Notes under the pieces: generated by a model
Told to the model about the DNA's origin: nothing
Seen by the model: the letters and a program-made list of their open reading frames with translations, nothing else
The model's database searches: none
Assembly (NCBI GenBank): GCA_021397835.1
Contig: JAJFZO010000407.1
Span: 5,580,001-5,644,000 of the forward strand
DNA from: Moringa oleifera
Lineage: Eukaryota; Streptophyta; Magnoliopsida; Brassicales; Moringaceae
Reading direction: 5' to 3'
DNA length: 64,000 nt
Position numbers and translations under genes: made by a program
Shown here: one piece after another, positions 34,098 to 47,913 of the stretch
Layout: each line of letters begins with the position of its first letter
Numbering within the stretch: the stretch's first letter is position 1

Positions 34098-36799
34098 GCT
34101 GTGTTTTGTGTTCGAGGCTCCACCAAAGGTCATTTTTGACATTATTGCCATTTGTCCTTTTAATGTTGTTTCAAGCGTAGAACTACTAACTTATGCTACA
34201 ATTGTGGCAATGTTTTATCTGCATTTCTGTCAGGCAGCAAAGAATTTCGAGTTTAATATATCAAGTGTGTGGAAGATGATCTCACAATTGCCAAGGTTGT
34301 CAAACTATATGGATTGTGACTAGGGGGAGTACGTAACAGATCTTAGACTTAGATTTGGTTGAATGTACAGCTCATTCAGGTCAGTTTGTCAATGCATGTT
34401 AATTTAATTTGTAACTGTTTTAGGAATCTTGTTTTAGTCTATTTTGGCAATATGGAGGAAAAGGTTTTCTCTGGTTTCCTTATTACTTAAGCTCCAACAT
34501 TTGAGATTGGGAGGGGTGAGAGGATGGAGAGAGAAGCCATGTTGCAGTAAAGGATGCGCAAAATCCGAACAATGAAGCAATAAATCTAGATAGTAGGAGA
34601 GAACTAGCTATGAGAATAAGCCTGATTCAATGCAGCAGAAGTCTTGCCATTGGTTTGAATGATGTTTTTAGTTCTCTTTCGAAGAATGAGAGTGATGGAG
34701 AGCTGCCAGTAAAACCCCATGAAAAGGACGAGAAATCTAACAATTCCAGTTAAATTTGACATCCAAACAAGTCCAATCTACTGTAGGAATCTACAAGAAT
34801 AGGTGTGCCTTTGAATTGGTAGGTTGTGTGGGATGGATTTTGACTTGGTATTATCTTGTGTTTTCTGTGCGGGACCTTCCATGGTGTGGCATCATGCTTT
34901 AATAAACTGACTCGTCTATGGAACTTGTAGGTAGTTAGGATTTGCCTCTCCACAAGGCCCCATTACATGGTGGATTCATCAGCTGGCATGTAGTTTCTCT
35001 TGGTTGTACATATCTTGGAGCTCTCCTGCACTTGGTTCATAATTGGATGGAAGCTCAGCTGCGCTTCTGGACATGTCATCAAAGCAAAGCAGTGCAATGA
35101 AACAATGATGGCAGATCTTGTTTTATGCCAGTAGAAGAGGTTTTATTGCATATTAGTTTCCCCTTTTTCCTTTTTCCTTTGGGTGGGCACTACGCCATTC
35201 ATGTAAAGCAGCAAATATGATTTTATTTTGGGAATGTTGTATATGGATCGTCATTTCCTTGACTCCAAGAATATCTAGCCATTTTTAGTTTTAGCTCTGG
35301 TAGACTTGTACACTTGGAACTTGAGTCTCTCTGTCCCCTGTGGATTCTTTAGATTGTGACATTCTGATAGGAAGCAAATTCTCTCCCATGTAGATAAAAT
35401 TCTTAAGAAAAAGGAAAATGTTTGCTTTTTTAATTCTAACATCATCCATGTGATGAAGTTCTGGAAAACTATGATCTTATGAAAAATGTTTAGCCTCTTA
35501 GTTGTATTGAGGGGTATGCTTACAGAGCCCAAAGGTCAATTTACTGATAGTTGACATTCTTGTATGCTTCCATTGTCTACCAGTGTGACGCCTTACTTCT
35601 TGTGAATTTTCATAGAGATTTACAAATAAATTTTATATATTAGAATCTTCAATTTTTGGCATGAAGATTTTGTTTGCAAATATTTTTTTTAATTTGAAAT
35701 CCTGATTATATCTGTGATTATTAATTATGATTTTTAACTTCTGTTATAAAATATAATTGATTAAATAGATAAAAATTGTAAATAAATATTTTCTTTAATT
35801 TCCAAAAAAATATTTATTTTTTTCATTTCTATGCACGTATAAAGTTATAAAATTGTGATTGATATCTATTATATTAATAATTATAAATATTAAAAATTAA
35901 TGAAATTTATTGAAGAAAAATTTTGTATTAAAAACATTTAGCAGAAGTAAGCAATTTCAAACAGAAAATAAAAGATATACATGTTGCCATGAAACTTGTA
36001 TTATATGTAATCTAAACCAACATGCAGAGAGGAAATTGTGCAGCAACTCAACCATGAAAGAAAACCACTGGGGACATTTCCTGGCCCAAAAAGTACGGCA
36101 TTTCACCCGTAGGACAGCAACTAAGGCCTATTTTGCTACTCTTCAACATTATGTGGTAAATACCAGGCCAGAGCTAATAGCAAAGACAATAAAGATCCTC
36201 AGCCAAAGGTAACCCTGAAAAATGAATCATGTATGTGATCATGCACAAGTTGCCCCAACTGCATTACTATTCTAACTGGTGGCTTGCAGTGCTGCTTGGC
36301 AACCCAAAACTCTTCAGAAGTACCAAAGATTTGCCACTAATAAATCACTAAAAATGGTAAGGAGGTAGAGAGTTCTATAGCCAAAAAGCTAGCACAATAT
36401 AAAAATATCATATGAAGCACGGAACTATAGCAAGTATGTTGGACATTTGTGATAAAACAATGAGAGATGTTAGATTAGTTGATAGCAGTAGAGAAATTGA
36501 GATTCTCAATGTCCATTCCTTCTCTTGGAACAAGGTTCTGTACATAACCATTTTCCAATATTGTCACATCTTATTGATACTCCATTCCCTTACTCTTTTG
36601 TTCACAATGGTATCTTCAGAAACGAAAAAAGAAAGAAAATATTTGCCCCATATACCTGGTAACAAGTGGTGTAATTATATCTGCAATATGATTGTGGAAT
36701 GACATTCATGGTGCAAGATCCCAAGTGTGTGGGTAAGATGCTAACAATTCAGGAGGCCTTGCAGGATAGGAATTCTCAGATGTCATTGAAAGGCGACAG
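34098..36799. other. 3' regions of PRT6 and MYB3R, convergent
   Basis: No gene I can support. The two flanking genes point at each other. 34098 to about 35600 should contain the PRT6 3' UTR; 35650-35930 is AT-rich. A 100-codon plus-strand frame at 35910-36212 has no recognisable motif. Confidence 0.5.
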
Positions 36800-39700
36800 T
36801 CAGCCAACTTCAAGCATATCCCCAGCCTTATGCCTGTAAGGATACAAAAGGGGGGAATGTGTGTGTGAGAGAGAGAGAGAGAAGGAAAGAAAGATTGTGC
36901 ATAATTGTGCATAACATAATTTTGCGAGGTAAAAAAGACTAGATGGTAACATGACACTAGAAAGCTAAAGTGTCTAAGTCTGTCCATATGTTGTTCCTTT
37001 AACCACATGTTAAGTCTTTCAAAGACGACAATAAGAATCAGCACAGGAAACTGAAACAAAGAGGAAATATGGAATATTCCCAATGCAACACCATAGATTC
37101 TTATAGACATGGGAGCTTTTATCCAGTGACTTTATCAGCTTCAGCAATTCATAGGAATAGAATGCCATTTTTTCACCCCCAGAACTCATATGTAACCAGT
37201 TTACAGACATCATCACTCTTAAGGAAGATTTTCAAGTGATATTATGCTTTTCTTCCATAATCAAAGAACTAAAACATTGAACTTCCATTATACGTAGAAC
37301 TGAATTTTGTGAGCCTACATGAATATTAGTCTTTTATTAAATGTACGTATATGAGGGCACCTAAAACTGGATCATCCAACGAAGAATTCTCCACATCAAT
37401 AAACTATAATCTGAAAAATGTCATGACCATGGAGTACAGAGCTCATTCAAGATCTCAATTTGAAGAGGGAAAACCAAACAACAGAAGCCACACAAAAAGT
37501 ATAAAGTTGAAGCATGATAAGAACATAATAACTTACAGTTTACGTCCTGGGCTACTTCCGATATTTGTTCGCAAACAATCTTCACTAATAGGAGAGCTTC
37601 CATTCCTAGAAAACTCAGATGATTTGATGGTACCATCAGATTTCTCCTCCAAAGTGAACTCAAGTTGTCTCTCAACAGACTTGAAGCCAGCAGTTCTTTT
37701 GGATCTTAACCGGTATGGGGGAGACACATTAAAAGCCTTGCCACTAGGCCCAGTGGTGCTGTTGCCCTGGCAAGCAGGACTTTCACACAAACCATCCTTT
37801 TGAGACAAAGACTTCTCCAAACTATTCTCAGTTCTTTCATGCTCATTAAAATCATGAAGCCTGTCCTTGATTGATCCCTTATCAATTTTCACAACTTTAT
37901 TATCAACTGCATGCCCATGAGTAACTGTCTTTCTCTTCCGAAATATCGAAGGAGTGTTTGGAAAACTCTTGGCAGCAAGTTTCAATATAGATTCAGGACT
38001 TTGTGCACCTAAACTTTTGCTCTTCACACAAGGTGGAGTGAAGAAGCTAACAGGCGAGATACTGAGACTACAACTACACTCATGCTGTACACCATACATG
38101 CTCAAGAGATCCAAATCTGATGGAGTACCACTTTCTAACTGAGGTGGCTCATAGTACAAGGAACCATATGTTGGAGTTCCAAACTTCAAATGTGTTCTAC
38201 TAACTTCGTCTTCAGCATATTCCAAGTTGGTTCCACGATTCTCAAACTTCGGCACTGACTCTAAGTTACTGCAGCTCAGATCTAAATATGATGTTTGGGG
38301 TTTACATTCTACACCCTCAGAATCAGCAGACTCATTTGGAAGAACACTTGATGAAGTCGCCACATCTTGCATAGGTGCCGAGGACTCAAGGCGATCCTTG
38401 CCATCTTCATCTACCTTACATATGTCTGTTGTTCCTGAGGAAGTTTGGGCAGCTGACTCTGAATCTTTATTCAGACAAGCAAGCAACTTTTTGGTTGCAA
38501 TAGGTCTACTTGCATCTTTGGTGCCATTTTGGAGGCCATTCTTTGTAACTGGTGGCAGTTTCCCAGTAACCAAGTAGAAATCTAATTTCTTCTTCAAGGA
38601 ACTATTCCAGTGATTCTTTATGGAGTTATCAGTCCTGCATTAAGAAGACATCAACAAGAAAAAACTTAGCTATTATTTTATAATAGCACTAATGCTTTGA
38701 ATAGCATTTCAGATGCTTTAAATTGCACTTTAGATGCTTTAACAACCACCAGCAGCAAATTATATCAGGGATCATAAACAGGACAACAAAGTTTTTTACA
38801 TCTTTTTTAAGCCTATTTACATGCACATCCAGATGTGTTTCTCTGAGTGAAGAATCTGACTGATTTAGGGCTTCACAGAACACCAATGTTAGTGCAAGAA
38901 AAAATGTTTCTCAGCAGATTTATAATGCATCAGCTAAGCACCTCAACTTTCGACAAAAAACTCAGAACAAAGTAGACAATGTAGTACCTCCCAGGCAAAA
39001 CCTTAGCTATTTCAGCCCATTTGTTCCCATGTAAGCCATGGGCATTCATGAGAGCTAATTCCTCCTCTAAAGTCCAAGCTTCTTTTTTTATGTCAGGATT
39101 CAAATGATTGTGCCACCTGCAAACGATGCTTTCAAGTAAGTACGTAAATGAACCAAACCATTACTTCACTCTTAAAGGAAGTACCAAAATTCAATGACCA
39201 AAACTTTCAAGATGGAGATGGAAGAATCTAATCTTGAATGCTTAATTCAGTATTGTAAGTAAAATCTGATTAACAGAAATGACTCCTGAAAAAAATTGGT
39301 TTTGATTTCTCAGATCAGCATGAACCTACTGCCTAATCTTAACTCATCCCACTTATTCCCCAAAACTGTATATATGAAAAATGAAAAGGCAAGCAAATGG
39401 TTTAAGTGAGACATAGAACGCACATCACAGTTTGCAAGGACACCATTACCATACTTACAAAAGGCTAATTAAACATATTAAAGTCACTAATGAATATAGC
39501 TAAACAAAATTAGTTGAATTCAGAAGTCACTTGTAAAAGTTACCTCTCTCGACACTGTTTTCCTATGCGACCAGGCAAAGACTTTGCAATGACAGACCAT
39601 TTAGTTGGCCCATATCTTTTTACCAGTTCAATGATTTTATCATCCTCCTGCAAAACACAAAAGCATGAGGAATTTTAGCTCCTGGATTCCAAGGAAAAAT

Positions 39701-41743
39701 AGCAGAATAGAAATGAGGTAGCTGGAAAGAACCTCTTGAGTCCAAGGTCCTTTAACAAGATCCGGATTAAGAACCTTCTGCCATCGATGCAGACATTGCA
39801 CTTCTGATCTATCAGGAAAGTTTTCAGCTGTATACACAATTTTTCTAGATGTAAGATGAAAACCTGGAATTTAAACTTCATGTCATCATCACAATCCTAT
39901 TTCCCGGCAAAGCCTATTTTCCAGTTCAATCCTTGATCTTAGAATGTTCCAATGTCTAAATCTTTTTGCCAACTTCAGCTTAGAACATCAGCAACTATTA
40001 TGGACTGTAATTGCAAATTGCACTGCAGCCTAACCCTTTGAAATGCATCAAAGAGATCCTACAATTTTTCACAAAAGTAATTTGCATCCATAGCAAGTGC
40101 TAGATTACAAAACAAATAATGGACTTCCACGGTGAAAGACTTATGAATTTTTCTACTTAGCTGAACTTTGGAATGGTTCTCATCATCCCCAGGTCTACTT
40201 AAAGATACTCAAAATTATCCACATCTTTTTCATGACCCTTTATTAACTCAAGAAAACAAATCTCGATGTTACTCGAATTAATGATAGATGAACAGTATAA
40301 ATTTCAATGACGCAAACTACAGCTTAAAGATGCATTACAACTTTCAATGGCAAAAACTAATTCAGAAATTATTAACAAACAGTAACAGAGTAAATACTGA
40401 AGGAAGAGAAAAACCTATTTTCTTCCAATTCTTTCCTTTATAAATGGCAACAGCATTCCTCAATGTCTCATCCTGCAACAGGTTATAAACACTGTTACTA
40501 ACTATGAAAGTAAACCAACATAAAGAATCAAAGCACAAAACAACATAAGGCAAAGCAAATGCAGATCAACATCGCTTAGCATCTAACCCAGACTAGAGTT
40601 GGTGTTATAATATACAGAGTTATTTTTGTTAACATCAAACTTAGCAACAAAATCAACTATTGTTATAATAAAGAAAAATCTTAAATAACACAATCAGCCA
40701 ACCTCTCCCTTTGACACTGTAGCTAAATGATGGAACAGGTAAGTTCATTACATAAATGCAGTTTTAACATAATTATATATCTGGTCTATGGCTATCTCAT
40801 AATGCATTTAATTTCAAAACTATGAGGAGATAAAATTGCTAACCTCCTGCGGGGTCCAGCCACCTTTTGCTCGCCTAATAGGGCCGGTGGTTCTCCTGCA
40901 GAGTCAAATTAACATGTGTAAAGCTCATTCATCCAGAAGACAAGTCAGACAATTATTGAATTCAACGAATAAAACAACTCTAGTCTTCAACAAAGCATAA
41001 GCATAAGCAGAAACAAGAGAAGCATAGTGCAAGCATCAAATGGAGTTTGCAAATTCATGTGAAGTGCAAGTTTAACTTTAGGAGCAATTTGCATTATGTA
41101 AAAATGCTAGACAGAAGAACTTAATGGATAGTACCTGTGAGTTGGTGATGTCGTTGCAGGGCTAGAGATCCCTGGTGACTTGAGAATAGCACTTCCGCTG
41201 CCTTCAGATATAGAAGAGCACGATGCGGTGGTTAACTGCTTATTCTCGAGACAACACTCCTCTATCTTCAACTCAGCCATCTGCTTCTACAATCATTGGC
41301 AAAACCCAAAATCCTAATCAAGAATATGACCAAATAAATAAAGAAAAAAAAAATAGGGGCTTTCTGGAAGAACCAATTATCATCAGTAAAAACCCTCAAA
41401 ACCCCACTATCGACCAAAATCTCCAAAGCCCCCACCGTCGAAGATGAAAAAAAACAAAACCCAGATCTCAAAATCAGTAATTAGATCAAATACAAATCCA
41501 TAAAAAACCCAATATTTCTTGATGAAACGATTTTAGGGTTTTATCAAAAAGAGAAAAAAAGAAAACCAATACACCTTTCGACAATTCAGAGCTCCTAGGG
41601 GTTAAAAGAAAAGCAGGCACATGATCAGAAACAGTGACAGCATAGATAGCTAAAAACTGATATCGAACAAAGCAATTCGGATACGCGAAGGTAAAACTGA
41701 CCTCTTCTTGTAAAGAAGTGGCGGGAATCGAACTGGAGCTCAT
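36800..41743 (-). CDS. MYB3R: Three-repeat MYB transcription factor (MYB3R)
   Basis: Nine coding exons in consistent phase: 41743-41702, 41286-41135, 40895-40844, 40472-40415, 39827-39733, 39647-39544, 39116-38988, 38634-37537 and 36833-36800; predicted 587 aa. R1 (about 77-125) starts GGWTPQEDETLRNAV, R2 (about 128-175) KGPWTQEEDDKIIELV and R3 (about 180-226) KEAWTLEEELALMNAH, each with evenly spaced Trp. NHWNSSLKKKLD follows R3. VSPPYRLRSKRTA and VERQLEF near the C-terminus are typical of MYB3R1/4-like proteins. The family binds MSA elements (AACGG core) and controls G2/M genes. The 3' end is ambiguous: unspliced, the frame stops at 37533 just after GRKL; a GTAAGT donor there and a (TC)n...TTACAG acceptor at 36834 would replace the stop by HKAGDMLEVG. 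The ATG at 41280 is an alternative start. Confidence 0.93.
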
Positions 41744-41904
41744 CCACAGAGAAATCCCTTTTGGCTCCCAATAATAGAAACGTCTATGTATGAGAACAAA
41801 AACACTTCTTCTGTTTCGAAAAATCCTTGCCCGTTGAAACGAAGAGAGAGTCTTCCATAATAAAAAAGGAAAATTTATTAATAATGTCAAAAAGGCGTCT
41901 AACG

Positions 41905-42310
41905 AATATATAAGCACCGACGTCTCCGTTAATCGCCGTTATTAGGAAGCTACTGTGTTCTCGCGATGGAGTTTGGCAAAGGTAGAACGCTAAAAGGCCT
42001 CTCAGTTAACGGCTCTCGACGGTTCCAAGTTAACGTTGGGGGAGAAAGTTTAAACCTCAAACGGCACTCTTTGATGAGAGAAGCCCCATTACAAGTCGAA
42101 CAGTTTGAACCCTCGATGAGAGGCAACAGTTCGTCTGTGTTTTTTGGCCGTCCGATCGGCATTAAATGATCGAAGTTTAAGCTGTCCATCCGTGGACAGA
42201 TACGGTCCAACTGACATAGAAGGTTTTAGGTTACAAGCATCGACCGTGATCAACGGTCGCTAGCTTCTGCCACTTATCTTTATATTTTACTCGGTTCAAT
42301 ATGGACCGTT
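41905..42310 (-). promoter_or_regulatory. MYB3R promoter with TATA and repeated AACGG cores
   Basis: On the sense (minus) strand TATATA lies near 41907-41912, about 165 bases before the ATG. AACGG or its complement occurs at 41926-41930, 41936-41940, 42008-42012, 42060-42064, 42252-42256 and 42306-42310. AACGG is the core bound by MYB3R proteins. None of the six fits the full MSA consensus well, so autoregulation is only suggested. Confidence 0.4.
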
Positions 42311-45300
42311 GGATTGTAGAAAATAAGCTTTTACGTTTCAATTATACTTGTTATTCTCATGCATAAATTTGAAATTTAATATCTTATTTTTTCTATTTAT
42401 AAATAATTAATTAAGAAAAAAATTATTTACATATAATTTAAGTGGAAGTTAAATTAAATTCACTCAACTTTATTAAAGGAATTATCTCTTTATGAATCTG
42501 AGCTGTTCAAGTGTTGTTTTAAAAAAAAAAAAATTAAAGAGTTATATTTTGATGATTTCAAAAAAAATCCATATAAGGTATCATGTAAAAGATTCAATTT
42601 TTATATCAGATTAGGATTTTTCTCGTTTAATAAGATAAATTAAAATTTTAAATTAAATATCTAAACTAATACTACAAATATAACAATAAAAGCAAATCAG
42701 TCTAAAACATTCATATTAGTATTTGGCATTGTTGTGAACGTTAAATCTTTATATATACGTTATAATATATTTCACGATATTAAATTTAAAAAAAATATAT
42801 TACTATTGATAATATTTTATCTATATAATTTTAAATTTTTAACTAATAATAAGTATTTAAAATATTTAGTTTTGAATTGATATTATTTTTAATTTTTAAT
42901 TTTTAATTTGTGATAATATTAATAAAAATATGTTCAAATTAAGTTAATGAAATCGAATTTTGATTTATCAATTTTATACAAATTAAACTTTAACTTAAAT
43001 CATTATGAAAAATTAAAAATATTTTTATTTTAAAAATATTTAAAAATATACAAATGAATTCTTTACTCCATTTAAGGTTTATTTGTCAAATTCAAATTAT
43101 TTTTAATTTAAGATCTATTTTTTGTGAATTTTTTAAAATTTTATTTATATAAATTTAAAAATATGTATTTTTCAGCATTGAAAAATTTCTAAAAATTTTA
43201 GTTTGAGTATTATTTTACATCCATGAAAAAACTCAAAGTAAAATTTATTGTATAAATTTTTTAATTTAAATATTTTTATTTTTTTAATAATATTTAATTT
43301 AAACTAAATTGATAGATCAAAATTTGAAAACATGGGATAAATACTTAGGTAATTTTTATTTATTGATAATTTTTAAAAAAATATTTTGAAGTAAGTTGGT
43401 GAAAATTTTGTTTCCAAAATTTTTAAAATTTTTTAAAATTATTTTGTATACAAAATATTTATTACTTAATTTATAAATTTGCAATTTATTAGTACAATAA
43501 TTTTAAAAAAATTATACATACAATAATTTTCTTAATAGTTCATGTGAAAAAAATAATTATTAATTTTTTAAAATCACTGTTGTGCTATTATTATATTTTT
43601 TGTCATAATAAAAAAAATTTTCTTACCATACATATGAACTAATTATTTTTTATAATTTTATTTATTTTTAGCTTTAAAAGTTTGATACATTTTTTTGGCT
43701 TTTAATATTTGTTAATGTTTTCTCGATTTCGAGCGAAGAAAAAGTTCATTTTTTCCAACTTGTTTTAGTAAAGCAAAACATGTTTTCTTTTTATTGCACT
43801 TCACTTTATTTTTTATATTTTTTAATTTTAACATACAAAAATATAAATTTAATCAAAAAATAAATTGATTATATAATTTTCTTTTATAAAAAATGTAAAT
43901 TTATTTATTTTGAAAAATTACTATGAGAAATAATATTACATCATTTTGTTGAAACTAAAAACTACAACATCAATCAAATAAAATAAATTTGATATTAAAA
44001 ATTATCCATAAAAAATATGATTTTGTTTGTTGTAATAAAAATTATTATATATCTTGATATTTATAATTAATTAACAAAATTTTATACATCAATAATATAA
44101 TAATAATATCAAAAAAATAAAATTTTAAATTATAATATATATAATTTTTATTTTAAAGTTAATTGCATCAAAAAGACATGGCCTTTGCTCGTGGTTTAAA
44201 ATTAAGATCTGCGAAAAAAATTGTATTTATTTGGTACTTATATTTTTATTGGATTTTTAATGTAAAACTTTCATTTATAAGTTTTATTAGTATTAAAAAT
44301 TTTATCTACATATATAATATGCATGTGATTTTTGTTTGTACAATTATCCTAATGCCACTTTAGAATATTATCAAAATAAATAAAATATTATTTTTTGCAT
44401 CAAACTTAGCAAGAATATATAAAATATAAATATTTGAAAAATAAAAATAAAAAATTTTTGAGGCATTTTAACAACTAACGTACTTTTAATTTTTTATAAT
44501 TATTTAAGTTAATATTTAATTTAAACTAAATTAATAAATTATGGTTGATTTACCACTTAAATATAAGAATTTGATTAATAATATAAGATAATATTATATT
44601 TATATAACTTTTATTTTTAATTTTATTAAATTGTCATATATATTTTTTAACCGAATATCTTGCTCCATGGGAATGACTAAGAAGAAAAAGAAAAGAGAGA
44701 GAGAGAGAGAAATTATGAGAGAAATGATCAAGAAGCCTAGGAAACAAGGTGGAAGCAACTCAAGACCTTTTAACCCTTCGGCTAGCAATTGCATGTATTG
44801 AACAAAATCGTTGGAACGAGTCATAATATATATACATTCGCTTGCTCACTCAAGCCTACACATAAACATAAGACATGCAAAAATCCTTAGCCATTAGATA
44901 TGATTTTGTTTCTCATATTGTTACAAGCAAATTCAAGGTGATAAACTTTAACTAATCCTAAATAAAAACTATTTAAATCAATCATCATAATGAGAAACAG
45001 AGAGTACTCTTAACTTAGCATGGTCGTTTCTTAATTAAGCTTTGTAAGTCTCATGCTAAGAAACATTAACTTCTCTACATATCTATAGATACTCAAAGCT
45101 ATAGGGTTGTAATTTGACCATCAAAAAAAGACTTACATCTTTGATTTAAAGTAAAGTGAGTGGAAAGACAAGAACTTTGCCAAGCATTCATAATATTTAC
45201 ACTAAACTGGAACTCCTACTATCAGATCTTAAACGAAAAAATTTAATCTTCACATTATAATAAAGATAACAGAGTATTGGGTGAAGAACAACAAATGATT

Positions 45301-46099
45301 ATGCATGAATCTTGTCAATAAATCAAAATTATGAAGCATATATAGACAAACAAAAAGAGGGAAAGAGGGAGAGATATAGATCATGGTGGAGAAGCTCAAG
45401 ATCATCTTGAAAGAAAAATCATGATTTCAAATCCGTATTGGGTTTGGCATATTATCAAAAGGTCTACCAAGGCCCAATTAATATCGAGGCATGCTCTTCT
45501 AAAATCTACACTGAAAAGTAAAGCTAACATACCCAAGACCAAAATCTCTCAAAACTAGCAAGGGACACATTAAGATGATAAATATCCAACTACTTAGTCA
45601 GCGTGAGCTTATCATCGTTTGAGGGCCAACAAACAAAATGAATAACAGATATATATGCAAGAGATTGTTGGAAAGACGATTCAACATCTCACTTACCACA
45701 ACGAAGACAATTTTTACCCTCAACAAAATGACTAAAGTACCCTCTAACGTGGTTATATAAAGTAGGATCACACATATAATAGTCTTTATGATTTATTATC
45801 TTCAATAATATCCTATAGAATTCATCACTTACTTGACCGTCAAAGGACATTTTGACGACATTAAAAATGACATTTTGATTATTTCTTTATTTTACATATT
45901 TTTGTTGTCAATCACTCTTACACCATTAGTTGGTGGATATTCTCCACATGTCAAATATTGACTACCCGTATTTTTCTCGATAACATCAAGAAGATCCAAA
46001 AGTCTCATTTCATAAGCCATAACCTTTTGAAGTTCATGATTTTATTGGAATGATCATTTAGTTCAGGCCTAATGCATGCATAAAAAAAATTATGCAATT
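42311..46099. other. AT-rich intergenic DNA
   Basis: Extremely AT-rich at 42330-44650, then moderately AT-rich. No gene, RNA or intact transposon seen. Short open frames (for example 44163-44363 on the plus strand) are what AT-poor-stop chance gives. Confidence 0.6.
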
Positions 46100-47700
46100 T
46101 TAAAACTTTATTTTTACTTTATTGAAAATTTTGTTTTGCATTATTGTGAGAATTAAACCAATAAACACACCTTAATTTATTTTTAATAAATGTTTTACAA
46201 AAAAAGCAAAAACTTTATATATTAATAACTAAAGAGAAAAACCATTTTATAACTCGATCCATCATCCAACTTGACTCTCTTTTTTTTCGATTACAAATCT
46301 ACAGAGGAAACGAAAATAAAAATATATTATCAAAATCAATCCAATTTATATAGATAAATTCATTCACATAAATTAATGACATGGAAAAATGTTTGATCTT
46401 GCAGGAAAGAAATGTGTAGAACAAACTTACAATAATGGTTAAATGAGGGAGTGAAAGAGAAACTCGATTTTTTTTTTTTTTTTTTTGGTCTCTCTGAGTT
46501 CAATACTTGGTGTTGTTAAGATGAAGAAGAAAATAGGTCTATTGTACATAAGAAAAATGATATTTTTAATCTTATTTTTTATAAATAAAAAAATGACTAT
46601 TAAGGAGAATAAAGAGTGAAAGAGATAATACTACTTAATTTTGTTAATATATAAACATATAAAATTAAATTATTTTTATAATAAATTAATTTTGAATAAA
46701 TGATTATCCATGAGGATAACAATGAAAGGGGAGATCATTTCTTTGATTTTGTTTTTAATTTATTAGAAATTTTATTTTGCATTAATATGAGAATTAAATC
46801 AATTAATCCACTTAAATTTGTCATTTATTTTTGTTAAATGTTTTACAAAAAAAGTAAAAACTTTATATATTAATAGATTAAAAAAAAACTATTTTACAAC
46901 TCAATTGATCATCCATGGGAACGACCATTTCTTTGATTTTGTCTTCAATTTATTGCATATTCTGTTTTACATTATTGTGAAAATTAAACTAATAAATGCA
47001 CTTTAGATTTGTCATTTTATTTTCTAATAAATACAAAAAAATAAAATCTTAAAATATTAATAAATAAAAAAAAATTATTTTGTAACTCAGATCTATCATA
47101 CAACTTGATTCTTTTTTTTTCACCACAAATCTACAAAATAAACGGAAACAAAAATGTATTACCAAAATTAATCTAATTCACATAGATAAATTCAATCACA
47201 TAACTAGATTGATGAAATAGAAAAAAATTAATTTTGAAAAAAATTTATAAAAGAAACTAACATAAAAAAGAGAGAGTGAGAGAGAAACTCGATCTTTTTC
47301 TATCTCTCTCTGAATTTAAAACTTAGTATAGTTGAGATGAAAAGGAAAATAAGTCCATTGAGGAAAAAAAATTTGCGATTTTAACTTTTATAAATAAAAA
47401 AATAATCATTAAAAAAATAAAAATAAAAAATATTGTTTAATTGTGTATATATTTATTTAAATTATTTTTATAATAAATTAATTTTAAATAAATAATTGTT
47501 CAAAAGGATAACAAGAAAAAGAGAGATCTTTTTTTTTTAATTTTGCTTTTAATTTATTGGAAATTCTGTTTTGCATTATTGTAAAAATTAAACCAATGAA
47601 TGTACTTTAAATTTGCCATTTGATTTTCTAATAAATGGTTTTTAAAAAAAACAAAAATTTTAGATATCAATTTAAAATATTAATAAATAAAGAGAAAGGC
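46100..47700. repeat. Degenerate tandem repeat of about 0.8 kb
   Basis: Two long copies (about 46100-46720 and 46920-47520) and two short partial ones (about 46725-46910 and 47530-47695) share successive words: TTTGCATTATTGTGA, ATTAAACCAAT, TACAAATCTAC (CACAAATCTAC), AGAGAAACTCGAT, and AGGATAACAA before GAGATC. The spacing of the AGGATAACAA word (46710 and 47505) gives the period. It ends just before the kinesin promoter. Confidence 0.7.
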
Positions 47701-47719
47701 CATGTGGACCCCACATAGG

Positions 47720-47782
47720 CCCAACGGCTTATAGAAATTTAAACGAAAAGGCCCAACTTCGGAAGTTTAAATGTAACGGTCA
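47720..47782 (+). promoter_or_regulatory. Pair of MSA-like elements in the kinesin promoter
   Basis: CCCAACGGCTT (47720-47730) and TGTAACGGTCA (47772-47782) each match the MSA consensus YCYAACGGYYA at ten of eleven positions. They lie 130-195 bases before the ATG. Such elements give G2/M-phase expression in plants through MYB3R factors, which fits a mitotic kinesin. Confidence 0.6.
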
Positions 47783-47913
47783 AATAGTCTCACACAACCC
47801 AGATGCCATTTACTAAACTTCTGATTCTTCTATGTAAAATCTAGGGCTCCTCTCTATTTCTCCATCTCTCGCTGTGCAATTTTCTCTCCCCAACCCGAAA
47901 AAATACTGTCTTG

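Noticed and set aside
35910..36212. Plus-strand frame of 100 aa after PRT6
   Set aside because: No motif, AT-rich start, no splice signals; probably chance within the convergent 3' regions.
41950..42210. Open frames on both strands upstream of MYB3R
   Set aside because: Short, overlapping and without motifs; they lie in promoter DNA.
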